Positions 54,830 to 64,000 of a DNA stretch of 64,000 nucleotides are shown here, one piece after another. Source of the stretch: Rhineura floridana (taxonomy: Eukaryota > Chordata > Lepidosauria > Squamata > Rhineuridae); contig NC_084480.1 in the NCBI RefSeq assembly GCF_030035675.1, positions 285,844,394 to 285,908,393 on the forward strand. Reading direction: 5' to 3'. Numbering within the stretch: the stretch's first letter is position 1; every line of letters begins with the position of its first letter. The translations under genes were made by a program, and so were the position numbers. The notes beneath the pieces were generated by a model. It saw only the letters and a list, made by a program, of their open reading frames with translations. It did not search any database and had not been told where the DNA came from.

Positions 54830-57800
54830 CTGCAGGGAAGATAATATAAACCATTTCATTAAAAAAATCAGTGCAGGGGAGTTTTCCTACACACACCCAA
54901 CTACATCAAGTCAGATCTGAGGTTCATGGTTGGTGGTCAACGTCTAAGGGGGTATTTCCAATGGTGGCTTTTTGGTGACAAAATACTGTCACTCACCAAG
55001 GGGATGCACCTAATTTTTGCTGATCCCTTATCTACCAAAATCATCCATGTCATCTAAAAGCTGCTCCGTAGGTACAAGGTGGGTCAGTGAAAATCCACCT
55101 TGTTTTCCCACTAGGTCTAAAGTCACCACTGGATACAATCTCAGTTCTCTTTCAACTTATATCGTACTGGCTCTATGGGCCAGTTTATGCATTCAGCAGA
55201 AGCAAGGGGTAAAACTTTTTCTGAACCAGATCACTTCAGCCTGTCCAGTGGGGAAAATTGCATCTTTAGTATTTTACTATAGGGAGTGTAGAAAAGAAGA
55301 CTCCAACCTTCTGATCTGCTCTTGATATATGACCCACAAAAAGGTAGCTCAGGTTGCTTCAAGGGATCTACTTATTTGCCAGCTCCTTTGTGAGGAAAGT
55401 GGGATATAATTTTAATAACAGTATTAAAGTAGCCTCCTTGATTAAAATGAGAAGAAACTCTTGTATGCAGAGGAGCTCAATTGCTCAAAGCAAATCCCTG
55501 GATCAGGCCACTAAGGTAGACACAGCCCTGTATTATTAACAGAGAGTACTTCCAAGTCTGTTTCTGTTCTAACAACATATCATGAAAGGCATTATAGTAT
55601 TAAGTCCATCATCTAATCAGAGCTCTACCACAGGGCATGGATACAGTTTTATACATGTAATTGAGAATTTAATTTCATTAATTTTCTATTGGCCTTTTTC
55701 ATGGTACCAAAATGTATGGCTTTTAATAGTTGCTTTTTAAACACCAAGTCTCGTAACACCGTAAAGACTAACAGACTTATTGTGGGATTAGAGCTTGCCT
55801 CATCACATGCATCAACAGTTATTCTCAGCAGATTTTTAATATTTACACAGAGAGAAACTGTAGCCAAATGGCCATGAAATGTAAGACGTACTGTCTGACA
55901 ATTCCATGTAAAGCTTAAGTGTATACATAAGCATCTACAATAACACCTATTACTTCTATTACAAATGGTCACCAAGCTTATCTTGTATACATTTAAGCGT
56001 TACATGATTGCCACACCCTGTATCTCTGAAATTGCATGGCCATTTGGCTCCATTTGTAAACCATCTGGTGAGGATTACACTTCATGCATCTAAATAAGTG
56101 CTCATGTCTATGAAAGCTAATGCCACAACAAGTCTATTGGTCTTTAAGGTGCTTCAGGACTCTTAAGCAGCAATCTTATATGGCTTTACCTGGTACCAAA
56201 GTCCACTCAATGGGACTTACTTTTCAGTCAGATATAGGACTGAATAAACACTACATACTGCTGCTTTTCTGGAAATTCTCAACAGTGGTAGTAAGCACTG
56301 TTAAGTGTTTTCAAAACCCTTGTGTCTGAAATAATTTTAGAAGCAGTTCTTTCTGCAAGAAGTCAGACAAAATCAGTTTTGTAGAAGTAGAACTGACACT
56401 TACTTTTGGAAGAGCAGCAACTTGGTAGGCTGCTCTGGCTGGAAAGTTGCACTTGAAGACTATGTGCAGAAGATAAGATATTTCCATTAATATATTGACT
56501 AGATGAAGTATGCAGTTTTACTTTTCTTTACAGCAGCTTGCTAGGTAAATTTAGTCTACTAATTATACATTAGGCCATGTGTATTATGTTTCTGCACTAT
56601 GCAAGCACAGAATATAGCAATCAGAGAATCAGAATTTGCTTTTTAAACAAGTGTCCAGGCCTTAAGGTGAAAAGAAGCATGTATGCGTGTGGGTAATGTC
56701 AAGTGATGTTTTACAAGACAGTGATTTTCAGCAATCAAGGAGCAGTGCTTTGAAAGCCCATGTAGCTAAAGCAGAATAAAAGTATTTGCATACTGTATAC
56801 ACTACAGGTTGTATAATTCAGCTGTTCTTGATACAGAGGCCTTGTTCTCATGTAGCGATAAGCCAAGGGTGGGAATGGCTAGGGGCTGAATGTAGCCTCT
56901 GTGCCCCTCAGCACTTTCAGAAGGCCACACCTCCTCACCAGGCCTGCTCTGTGCCCCCCTCATGTGATTTTGCCTGGCTGGAATGTGTCCTTGAATTGTG
57001 ATAACAGCACTTGCGTGCCTGGATGGAAAATGGAGAGATCTGGGTAGGCATAGAAACCTCTTGACTTTTGCATGGCCTTTGTATGGAGTAGCCTACTGAA
57101 GAAAGGTTAATAGTTACAAATCCATTGATCCACCTGCTTTTGCCTCTGGACACACTCACCACTGGCAGGCAATCCCCTGAAGGTTGCCCATGAGCTAATG
57201 TTTATGGAAACAAACAAACCAGGATCTCCAGTTCAGGCATAACACTAAGATAGGGATTGTGGTTTGTTTCCTCGGTGTGCTAGCAGAGAGGAGCCCAAAA
57301 CAGCCTAGATTAACTATGGTTTGCCATGGCATGTGAACTGGGCCAATATCTCAAGCCAGGCTCTTGTACCACCCTAGTCTTTGGATGATGTAATCCACAA
57401 ACTTTAGCTGCACAACATAGAGATGGATAGTGAGGGTCTAAAAGTGCTAGATGAAAAACAGAGAATTGCAGCATTTAGTTCTTAGCCCTCATAGTTAGAT
57501 GGGATAAAACTATTCAAAGCACAGAATTATAGGTTTTATCCTAAAAGCTCAGAAACCCAAGAAGGAACTAGAAGCAAACAAACACACAGTTTGACTCAGA
57601 CATTTCAATATTTGTGGGCCAATTTGAACATTAGCACACCAGTCACATTAGTTAACTGGAGTATCTGTCACACAGTTCAGTCTTTCCATATTGATGCTGG
57701 GGTAAAATTTACATCTTCAGGTGGCTTGGCTTCAGATTCAAATGATGTGAAGGAGATTTTAAAAGAAATCTGCCTTTGTTTATATCTGTCTCTGGAAGAT

Positions 57801-58511
57801 GCTGAAGGATTCTTTTTGGAACACAACAGTTTGGAATGTTTTTGAACACAATGGGTTCCAAAGAACCACGAGCAGAAGGAAAATAGCCATTCACAAGAGT
57901 TCATGCAGTGTAACAGGTTTTTATTTTGTACTGCTGTGAAATGTTGTATGAAGAGAAATAACATATTTTAAACAAAAATTTAAAATGCAGCAGCTTTCAA
58001 GCTCCTGGTTGTACAAATTGTTGCACAAGCAGAAGAACATCTTGGGCTTGAGCTTCGCTTTCAGCTTATATCTCATGCTAGAGCACTGCATAAAACCCCT
58101 TCTGTGAGCATAAGAGACTTTCCAAGTGTGGAAGGATATATTTGGCTCCAACTCAATTTAATTTAATTTTACACAGTCTCCCTCTCTATGTGGAATTACT
58201 ATTTTGAACAGTACGCTTGATGTTCAGGGATTTACAAGAAGCAACACCAGGCACAGGCTGTGGCTGAACATTCACAGGCTACTGAGCACTCAAAACAGAG
58301 CAACCCTATTATCCCCATTATTGTCAATCTTGATTTTCCCATCCCCTTCATGTCTTATCTTGTCCATTGAAGACTCTCTTACATGTTTTGTACAGGGCAA
58401 AACACTGTCGCATGTACAGTATTCAAATGTTAGAGTACTTACATTGCTTGTAGATTTCATTAACAACATCAAAGTCCTTCATGTCAGCCATCAGCACAGT
58501 AGTCTTTACCA
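54767..58511 (-). CDS. RIDA: RIDA, 2-iminobutanoate/2-iminopropanoate deaminase, last three coding exons
   Basis: RIDA (YjgF/YER057c/UK114 family) is a homotrimeric enzyme that hydrolyses reactive enamines and imines, made by PLP enzymes such as threonine dehydratase, to 2-oxo acids and ammonia. Exons on the - strand: 58511-58443 (VKTTVLMADMKDFDVVNEIY then KQ), 56459-56404 (FKCNFPARAAYQVAALPK) and 54829-54767 (GARVEIEAIAVKGPLQDASA, stop). All have GT-AG ends and consistent phase. The substrate-binding Arg of NFPARAAYQ and the Glu-containing EIEA motif are intact. The N-terminal roughly 80 residues (YSQA and ISGQ motifs) must lie beyond the LTR element starting at 60017 and are not in the window. 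No defect is seen, so the gene looks functional. It converges on ERICH5. Confidence 0.96.
54840..55748. other. RIDA last intron, no feature
   Basis: Short open frames only. Nothing supportable apart from the Penelope-like pair further right. Confidence 0.3.
55749..56162. mobile_element. Inverted pair of Penelope-like end fragments with hammerhead-type cores
   Basis: The left arm (55749-55882, - strand) and the right arm (56030-56162, + strand) are inverted copies. They share GGCCATTTGGCT or its mirror, ATGCAT, GTTAGTCTTTA or TTGGTCTTTAAGG, and the terminal AAGGTG-type block. The right arm keeps TATGAAAGCTAATGCC, the GAAA half of the hammerhead core. The left arm, reversed, keeps GATGCATGTGATGAGG, the CTGATGA-like half. 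The tail matches the Penelope-like copy at 1083-1185. The pair lies in the last RIDA intron. Confidence 0.65.
56166..56245. repeat. Palindromic ATCCTA-type MITE copy
   Basis: AGCAGCAATCTTATATGGCT, TCCACTCAATGGGACTTACT and GTCAGATATAGGACTG match the family. It lies in the last RIDA intron. Confidence 0.6.
56404..56459 (-). CDS. RIDA: RIDA penultimate exon
   Basis: On the - strand TC-TTC-AAG opens FKCNFPARAAYQVAALPK, followed by the donor GTAAGT. It contains the family's key Arg. Confidence 0.96.
56860..57170. mobile_element. hAT-like MITE, relative of 48914-49251
   Basis: CCAAGGGTGGGAATGGCTAG, GATTTTGCCTGGCTGGAATG and ACTTGCGTGCCTGGATGG parallel the interior of the 48914 copy. The ends are eroded. 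Confidence 0.4.
57171..58442. other. RIDA intron, nothing recognised
   Basis: Open frames at 57591-57964 on both strands lack domains and splice support. Confidence 0.3.
58443..58511 (-). CDS. RIDA: RIDA exon encoding VKTTVLMADMKDF
   Basis: Acceptor TTCTAATGTATAG and donor GTAAGT on the - strand. The reading VKTTVLMADMKDFDVVNEIY matches the KTTV.L.D..DF..VN..Y signature of the family. Confidence 0.96.
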
Positions 58512-58577
58512 CTATACATTAGAAAATATTACAAATGATCAGGCTGCAAAAATGTAATGACAATGTTTCAGCGGCAT

Positions 58578-58672
58578 TAAGGCTGCAGTTCTATGCACCT
58601 GATTTGGGAATGAGCCTCACTGAACTTGGAGAAACTTACTTGTGAATAAACCTGTATAGGATTGTGCTGCAA
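58578..58672. repeat. Palindromic ATCCTA-type MITE copy
   Basis: AAGGCTGCAGTTCTATGCAC, GAGCCTCACTGAACTTGGAG and ACCTGTATAGGATTGTGCTG give both arms and the centre. Confidence 0.7.
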
Positions 58673-58934
58673 GTGTCTTACACAGTGACTTGTAAGGCCA
58701 AAGTTTTTTAAGCAACACGGGGGAGGGGATTGGTTAAGTCCACTTCTAAGTTCTCCAAGGTAATCCAACAGCAGGGTTGTGTTTGGGGCATTTATCTGAA
58801 TTCACTTGAGCTGCATATGAAACCCTACTAAGCTCCTTTTGGTTTATGTCCCTGAAATCCCTTGCAATAAGTCTGGTAACCTGGTGTTTTGAAGGTTGGT
58901 GTTAGTAGTTCACCAACACTTCATGAAAACAAAG

Positions 58935-59195
58935 TTTTATCTATTTTATTTATTTATTATTTAATTAATATCCCGCCCTTCCTCGCAGCAGGAGCCCAGG
59001 GCAACAAACAAAAGCAGTAAAAACACTTTAAAACATCATAAAAACAGACCTTAAAATACATTAAAACAAAACAACTTTAAAAACATTCTTTAAAAGTTTT
59101 AAAAACAACTTAAATAAAAGGGTTAAAAAATAGCTTAGAAAAAAATGTTTTAAAAAACATATTAAAAGCAATTCCAACACAGATGCAGACTGAGT
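58935..59195 (-). mobile_element. CR1/L2-type LINE 3' tail
   Basis: TTAATATCCCGCCCTTCCTC, then GCAGCAGGAGCCCAGGGCAA, and a long A-rich stretch. Same unit as 36908-37112. Confidence 0.7.
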
Positions 59196-59639
59196 TATTT
59201 CCAATATCCAAGGACAGCAATATTCTGACACTTAAAGTCACAATCTGAAATCTGCCTCAAATGTACAGATTCTGCCTCAATGAAACAGGCTCCAAAATAT
59301 ACGATAAAATACACCTCAGCTCCCTTCTCAATCACCATAGCTGTATGGCATCTCAGCAATTAATGTCTCGAGCTTCTGAGAACACAGCCACTCATTTTAG
59401 ACATTTTCTTATCTCCTTATTCTCAAACCCAAAGTATTCCATCCCACGCTGGAATAACTAACAGAAGTGTGAAATTTGGACAGGGGAAAAAGTTGATCCC
59501 AAAGGATATAAATACCTATGGCTTGCCTGTGTCTAGGAAGTCTTGCTTTGATTGCAGTTTCCCAGTTGCAAGATGCCCATTTTCTCCTATGCAACTCGGA
59601 TAGCAATTTATTAAATGGTAACCAGTGATAGGTCAGATT
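59196..59639. other. RIDA intron, nothing recognised
   Basis: I looked for RIDA exon 3 here on the - strand and did not find it. Confidence 0.4.
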
Positions 59640-59698
59640 GCTGGGATCACAGATAAACTGTGAGAAGGGTGGGATATAAATTTAATAAATAAAAAAAT
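59640..59698 (+). mobile_element. LINE 3' tail fragment
   Basis: GAGAAGGGTGGGATATAAAT, then TTAATAAATAAAAAA, is a LINE terminus. Confidence 0.5.
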
Positions 59699-60016
59699 GT
59701 TAATTCAAAATCTCATGTGAAGAATAAAGGTAAGCCTTCAAAAAGGAGAAGGTGATGTATTGAAAACCTTCAAAATTCTTAAACCCATCAAAACAGGGGC
59801 CCAGCAAGACCTTTGTATCAAACAGAAAACTTTGGAGAAGGGGCTTGGGAAGTCTTGTAAAACATGGGAAGAGGGAATGGTCTTGATTCCAATGCAGCAG
59901 ATAGTCACAGCAGCCCCACCTTGGCTGTTCTCTCTCACAAGATAGAAAGCATGCTTCCGTCTTTTGCTGACCAAGTACAAGGTTAGATACGACAGACAGA
60001 AGACACTCTAGTACAA

Positions 60017-60712
60017 TGTGATGTTCCTATATATTAGTGTATATATGGTAAGTGCTGGTTGTTTAGAGTATACATGGTAAGTAGTGAAAGAGGAGGGGGA
60101 GTGAATGGGCAATAGAATGCTTGATGATTGGCTGAATGTTTAAAATGGCTGACAGTATAAATGAAAGGATGACAGGTAAATCTGGGTGAATGTGAGGCGG
60201 TGAATTGTGGAATCTGGGGGGAGAAGAGAAAGAGTGGATTGCTTGCTGGGGTTTAGAGAGTTGTTTACCAGGAGGGAGGTGGAGTTCAGATTAGTATTGA
60301 GTAAAACCATATGCTTATGTGCCTTAAGAAGAAATCTTGTTAATCTTGTTAGCTTTGTTATCTGTAATAAATACTTAATTTGGTTTACCAAAGGCCTGAT
60401 CCTTGGCTGGGGTTTCACAGACCAGAAGGGAGGGTAAGGTAATGACCAAGGCTGAAGGGGAACTGTAACAAATGGTGGCAGCGGTGAAGAGAATAACAAT
60501 ACCAGTATTCAGAGTCTCTGGGAATACTAGTATTGGGACGTTACTGGTGGTTGCCTAGCAGGGGGATCTGTTGAGATCTGTGCTAGAGCGGGGAGAGAAA
60601 TCATAAGAGAGAGCGGTCCGGACTGGTGGAGTCCCTGGTGGTGCCTAGAGACAGGCAGTAACCACGAGCAGGTAGGAACCTGACAGGGAGAGCCAGGGAA
60701 GGACGCATCACA
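60017..60712 (+). repeat. 5' LTR of Gmr1-like copy 2
   Basis: It starts TGTGATGTTCCTATATATTA and ends GGACGCATCACA. It aligns with the LTRs of copy 1 in reverse orientation, including AGAAATCTTGTTAATCTTGT and the GGCTGGGGTTTCACAGACC block, but is shorter and diverged. Confidence 0.88.
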
Positions 60713-60714
60713 TA

Positions 60715-60741
60715 TGGTGTCAGTAGCGGTGGGATACGAAC
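60715..60741 (+). other. Primer-binding site, tRNA-Leu type
   Basis: TGGTGTCAG, then GGTGGGATACGAAC, is complementary to the 3' end of vertebrate tRNA-Leu (GTTCGAATCCCAC...TGACACCA) apart from a few bases. It lies two bases inside the LTR. Confidence 0.75.
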
Positions 60742-60948
60742 AACAGAGAATCCAGATACGAACCAAAGAGAGTCCCAAAGACACGTGGTGACAAAGGTGA
60801 CTACGTCACAGGTGTCGGCTGTAGCAGTGAGATACGAATACTAGACAATCCCTAATAGTTGTGTGGCAAACAGAAATAACAAAACAAGATTTCTTGTGAG
60901 AGTGACTGGCAAAGAGTGTGTGGCAAAGAGTGAGTGAACTCAAACACC

Positions 60949-62244
60949 ATGGCTGAATACATAAAAATGAAAAGAGAGGAGCTGGTGGAGAAGTGCATAA
61001 CATTCAATTTACCTCATGAGGGTAAAGGGGTAGATGAATTGAGGGTAGCACTTATAGGATTTGCAACTGCCCAGCAAAAACAACCTGTCAGAGAAGAGAC
61101 CCCAGAAGGATATTTAAGCAATCCCGCTTATATAGAGTACTTGAGAGAGAAGTTGAGGATGGAAGGTGCAGAGAAGGAAAAACAGAGAGAGTTGGAAGCT
61201 GAGAGATTGAGGATGGAGGCTGAGGAAAAAGACAAGCAGAGAGAGTTGGAAGCTGAGAGATTGAGGATGGAGGCTGAGGAAAAAGATAAACAGCGGGAGT
61301 TGGAAGCTGAGAGATTGAGGATGGAAGGTGCTGAGAAGGAAAAACAGAGGGAGTTGGAAATTGAGAGAATGAGATTGGGGTTTGAGGAGAGGGAGAAGCA
61401 ACGAGCATTGGATGCTGAATTACAAGTAGAAAAGTTAAAATTTGATAGAGAGAAATTTCACTCTGAGGAGACAAGGAAAGAGAGAGATGGAGCAAAAATA
61501 AAAATTACTCCAAAGGACTTTGCTGTCTATGAGCCTGGTCAAGATCCTCAAATTTACCTCAGCACCTTTGAAAAAGCAGCTCAGTTGTGGGGGCTACCTG
61601 AAGATAAATACATGCAGTATTTATCAAACCTGATTAAAGGGGAATTGGCTGAGGTATACCAATATTTCCCCTCAGACAAGCCCGTCACCTATGCTGAATT
61701 CAAAGAAGCAGTGTTTAAAAGATTCAGACTGGGGCCTGATTATTTTAGAAAGCTTTTCAGAAATTGCCAGATACAGACAGGGAGGTCTTTTGTGGAACTG
61801 GGAGCAAAGTTGATGGATATATTTGGAAAGTGGATGAGTAGTGCCAAAGCTCAGTCAGTGGAAGAGGTGAAAAGCCTCATGATACTGGATCAATTATACC
61901 ATCAGTTACCACCAGAAATAAGGCTCCTGGTCAAAGACCGTTTCCCTACATCTGTGCAGGAGGCCGCAGAGATGGCGGATCACTTCGCCTCCAATAGAAC
62001 TGGCTGGGTGGGGAAAACATCAAGAGAGTTTAAACCCAGACCATATAGTGCTGGCAGAAGGGATGTGGTACCACAGCGAGTGAGTCCTCCATTAAAATCT
62101 GAAGGGCACAGGACACCCCAGAGTGGATCTGTGCACCCTAAAAGTGAGGAGAAATTATGCTACAAATGTGGTAGACCAGGGCACCTACGTTTTCAATGTG
62201 AGGTTGCCAACCCATTAGTAATCCTGCTCAGACAAGGGCAGTGA
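60949..62244 (+). pseudogene. gag of Gmr1-like copy 2 (SAP-like, coiled coil, SCAN-like capsid, zinc knuckle)
   Basis: The frame opens at ACCATGG and runs about 431 codons. In order it holds a SAP-like segment (YIKMKREELVEKCITFNLP) and a coiled coil of about five 18-residue units (LEAERLRMEAEEKDKQRE type, 61150-61400). The capsid follows (61500-62000), with the SCAN-like part EFKEAVFKRFRLGPDYFRKL, SVEEVKSLMILDQLYHQLP and SVQEAAEMADHF. The CCHC knuckle CYKCGRPGHLRFQC lies at about 62155-62200. Gag builds the particle in this family. This frame is long and uninterrupted, but it belongs to a broken element. Confidence 0.9.
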
Positions 62245-64000
62245 AAACAGAGCCCAAGGCTTTAGAAACAGCGAAAAAGGTTCAGTTTTGCCAGATAAAC
62301 TGGACAGAAGTAACAGACCTTGATTCAAGTCTGAGAGAGGAAGTGAGAGTACAAGGGGCAAATTATTGGGCATTGCTTGATACTGGTGCCGCTCAGACAT
62401 TACTGAAGCCAGATTTAATAAAATCTGAGGTAATATTACCTCAGGAAACTGTGACTATCCAAGGAGTGAGGGGTCGACCAGAAAGTTTGCCTGTGGTCCT
62501 GGTAGAAATGACTTGGAGAGGCCGAGAGGGCCGATATAAAGTAGGCATTAATGCCCAGCAACAAGAACCAGTAATACTGGGAAGGGATGTAATGGGCGCC
62601 CAAGGAAAGATCTATGTAGTGACCAGACAGCAAATTGGCAGAGAAAAAGAAGCCATATTAAGGGGGGCTGAAACAAACAGGGTAGAATCTGTTAACCAGC
62701 CTCAGGTCACCATAGCAACCACTAGCAGGCCTGCTGAAGAAGACAAACTGTATCAAGTGGTCTCTGGGGAAGAGGCAGAGGCTTTATTAAAAATCTTTAT
62801 GAGGCTGGGTTTCCCTCATGAAGTGCTGACAGATCAAGGCAGTGTATTCATGGGAGAAGTGATGCAATGTATGTGGAAATGTTGTGGTCTAAAACATCTA
62901 AAGACCACTACTTACCATCCCGCCACTAATGGGCTAACTGAGAGATTCAATGGAGTTTTGAAGGGCATGGTAAGAAGCTATGTTCAAGATCACCCACAAG
63001 ACTGGGATGAACGTTTGGGATGCTTCTTATTTGCATACAGAGAAGTCCCTCAGGAGTCAACAGGCTTCTCACCCTTTGAACTCATGTTTACTAGAAAAGT
63101 GAGGGGACCTTTGGAACTGCTAAAAAATTCATGGGAAGGAACTCTGGGAGAGTACAAAACTTCTGTAGTAGATTTTGTATTGGAATTCCGCAATAAATTA
63201 ACATCAATGATGGAAGTAGTGAAAGAGAATTTGAGTCATACACAGGAGAAGCAAAGTTACTGGTATGACAGAACAGCCAGAGAACGTGTGTATGATGTGG
63301 GAGATATGGTTATGGCGTTCATACCCAGGAAACATGACAAATTACAGGCTAACTGGGAAGGACCATATACCATCAGAGAAAGGCTTGACACAGTGACATA
63401 TGTAATTACCACAGACCAATTAAACAAAAGCAAAGTGGTTCATGTAAATATGTTGAAGCCTTACCATACCAGGGATGCACAGGTGTTGCAAGTTACCTTA
63501 TTCCCTGAGGGAAGTGGGCCTGAACTTCCAGATTTGGTACAGGAAAGCAAAGACAAAGGAGGGGTAGATCAAGTGGAATGGTCAGAGGAGGTGAAGGAGG
63601 AAGTAAAAGAAGAGATTCTGAGAGTTTTGAAAACCTATAGGAATCTCTTTAGCAACAAACCTGGCCAAACCAGTATAGTTATACATTCCATTGATACTGG
63701 AGATCATGCCCCAATCAGATCTGTTCCGTACCGTGTGAATGGGAAAGTTTTGAATGAGATCAAAAAGGAGGTGGAAGATATGCTGGAATTAGGAGTGATC
63801 AGGGAATCCATCAGTCCCTGGGCCTCAAGTATTGTCCTGGTTCCGAAAAAAGATGGAACGACCAGGTTTTGCATTGATTATCGGCTAATCAATAAAATTA
63901 CTGTCCCAGATGCGTATCCTATGCCTAAGGTAGACGCTATGTTAGAGTTATTGGGGGCAGCAACCATTATCTCTACACTAGATCTCTGTAAAGGATTTTG

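Larger units (their letters stand above)
60017..64000 (+). mobile_element. Gmr1-like Ty3/gypsy LTR retrotransposon, fossil copy 2, cut by window end
   Basis: The order is 5' LTR (60017-60712), tRNA-Leu-type primer site (60715-60741), gag (60949-62244), protease (about 62350-62600), integrase (about 62780-63500) and the start of reverse transcriptase (about 63690 onward). The integrase shows VLTDQGSVFMG, TTYHPATNGLTERFNG and WEGPYTIRERL. The RT part shows SVPYRVNGKVLNEIKKEVED, LELGVIRESISPWASSIVLV and RFCIDYRLINKIT. Integrase before RT is the Gmr1 hallmark. The coding region beyond gag is broken, with at least two breaks, so the copy is a fossil. Its LTR is clearly diverged from that of copy 1, so it is a different and probably older lineage. 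The right LTR is outside the window. It lies upstream of the visible RIDA exons, in a RIDA intron if the missing exons follow, and antisense to RIDA. Confidence 0.93.

Noticed and set aside
59196-60016. RIDA exon 3 in this interval
   Set aside because: I searched the minus strand for the family blocks (ISGQIG, EEAKQALKN) and found none.

Overview
The window is nuclear DNA of a squamate reptile, most likely a lizard. The evidence is its mix of repeats: a tRNA-headed SINE with a BovB-type tail (Sauria-SINE-like), BovB, L2 and CR1 LINEs, a Penelope-like element, Tc1 and hAT transposons, several palindromic MITE families and two Gmr1-like Ty3/gypsy elements. Genes are split by introns with GT-AG junctions. 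No tandem arrays of bacterial-style genes are present.

Three host genes can be supported. (1) A GARIN (FAM71) family gene lies on the + strand at about 12.9-28.5 kb. I trace ten exons with consistent phase. The last codon of exon 2 reads TAG where the family suggests Gln, and the last exon runs into a transposon. (2) ERICH5 lies on the + strand at 43.1-49.5 kb. It has four coding exons, a CpG-rich promoter and an acylation-type N-terminus (Met-Gly-Cys). (3) RIDA, the imine deaminase, lies on the - strand at 54.8-58.5 kb. Its last three coding exons are visible and the upstream exons fall beyond the window. ERICH5 and RIDA face each other tail to tail, as in the human order that I recall. The GARIN-family neighbour is not part of the human arrangement I know.

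Layout. 0-12.8 kb is intergenic, with a Penelope-like reverse transcriptase remnant (0.7-1.2 kb), a young Gmr1-like element on the - strand (2.9-7.9 kb, near-identical LTRs, 5-bp target duplication), a SINE with a perfect target duplication and a BovB tail. 12.9-28.5 kb is the GARIN-family gene, whose introns carry MITEs, SINEs and a long L2 LINE with an open frame of over 800 codons. 28.3-31.8 kb is a TIR-bounded element with a 500-bp-arm GC-rich palindrome and a six-unit 23-bp tandem repeat. 31.8-42.5 kb is dense with old LINE, SINE, hAT and Tc1 copies, plus one orphan candidate exon at 35.9 kb. 42.5-51 kb is ERICH5. 51-60 kb is the ERICH5-RIDA interval and RIDA itself, with an inverted pair of hammerhead-bearing Penelope-like fragments. 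From 60.0 kb to the end is a second Gmr1-like element, probably within a RIDA intron and antisense to it.

The most unusual items are the Gmr1-like gene order (integrase before reverse transcriptase) with a SCAN-like capsid, the palindrome-bearing transposon at the end of the GARIN-family gene, and the inverted hammerhead-type repeats. All identifications are by reading; no database search was run.
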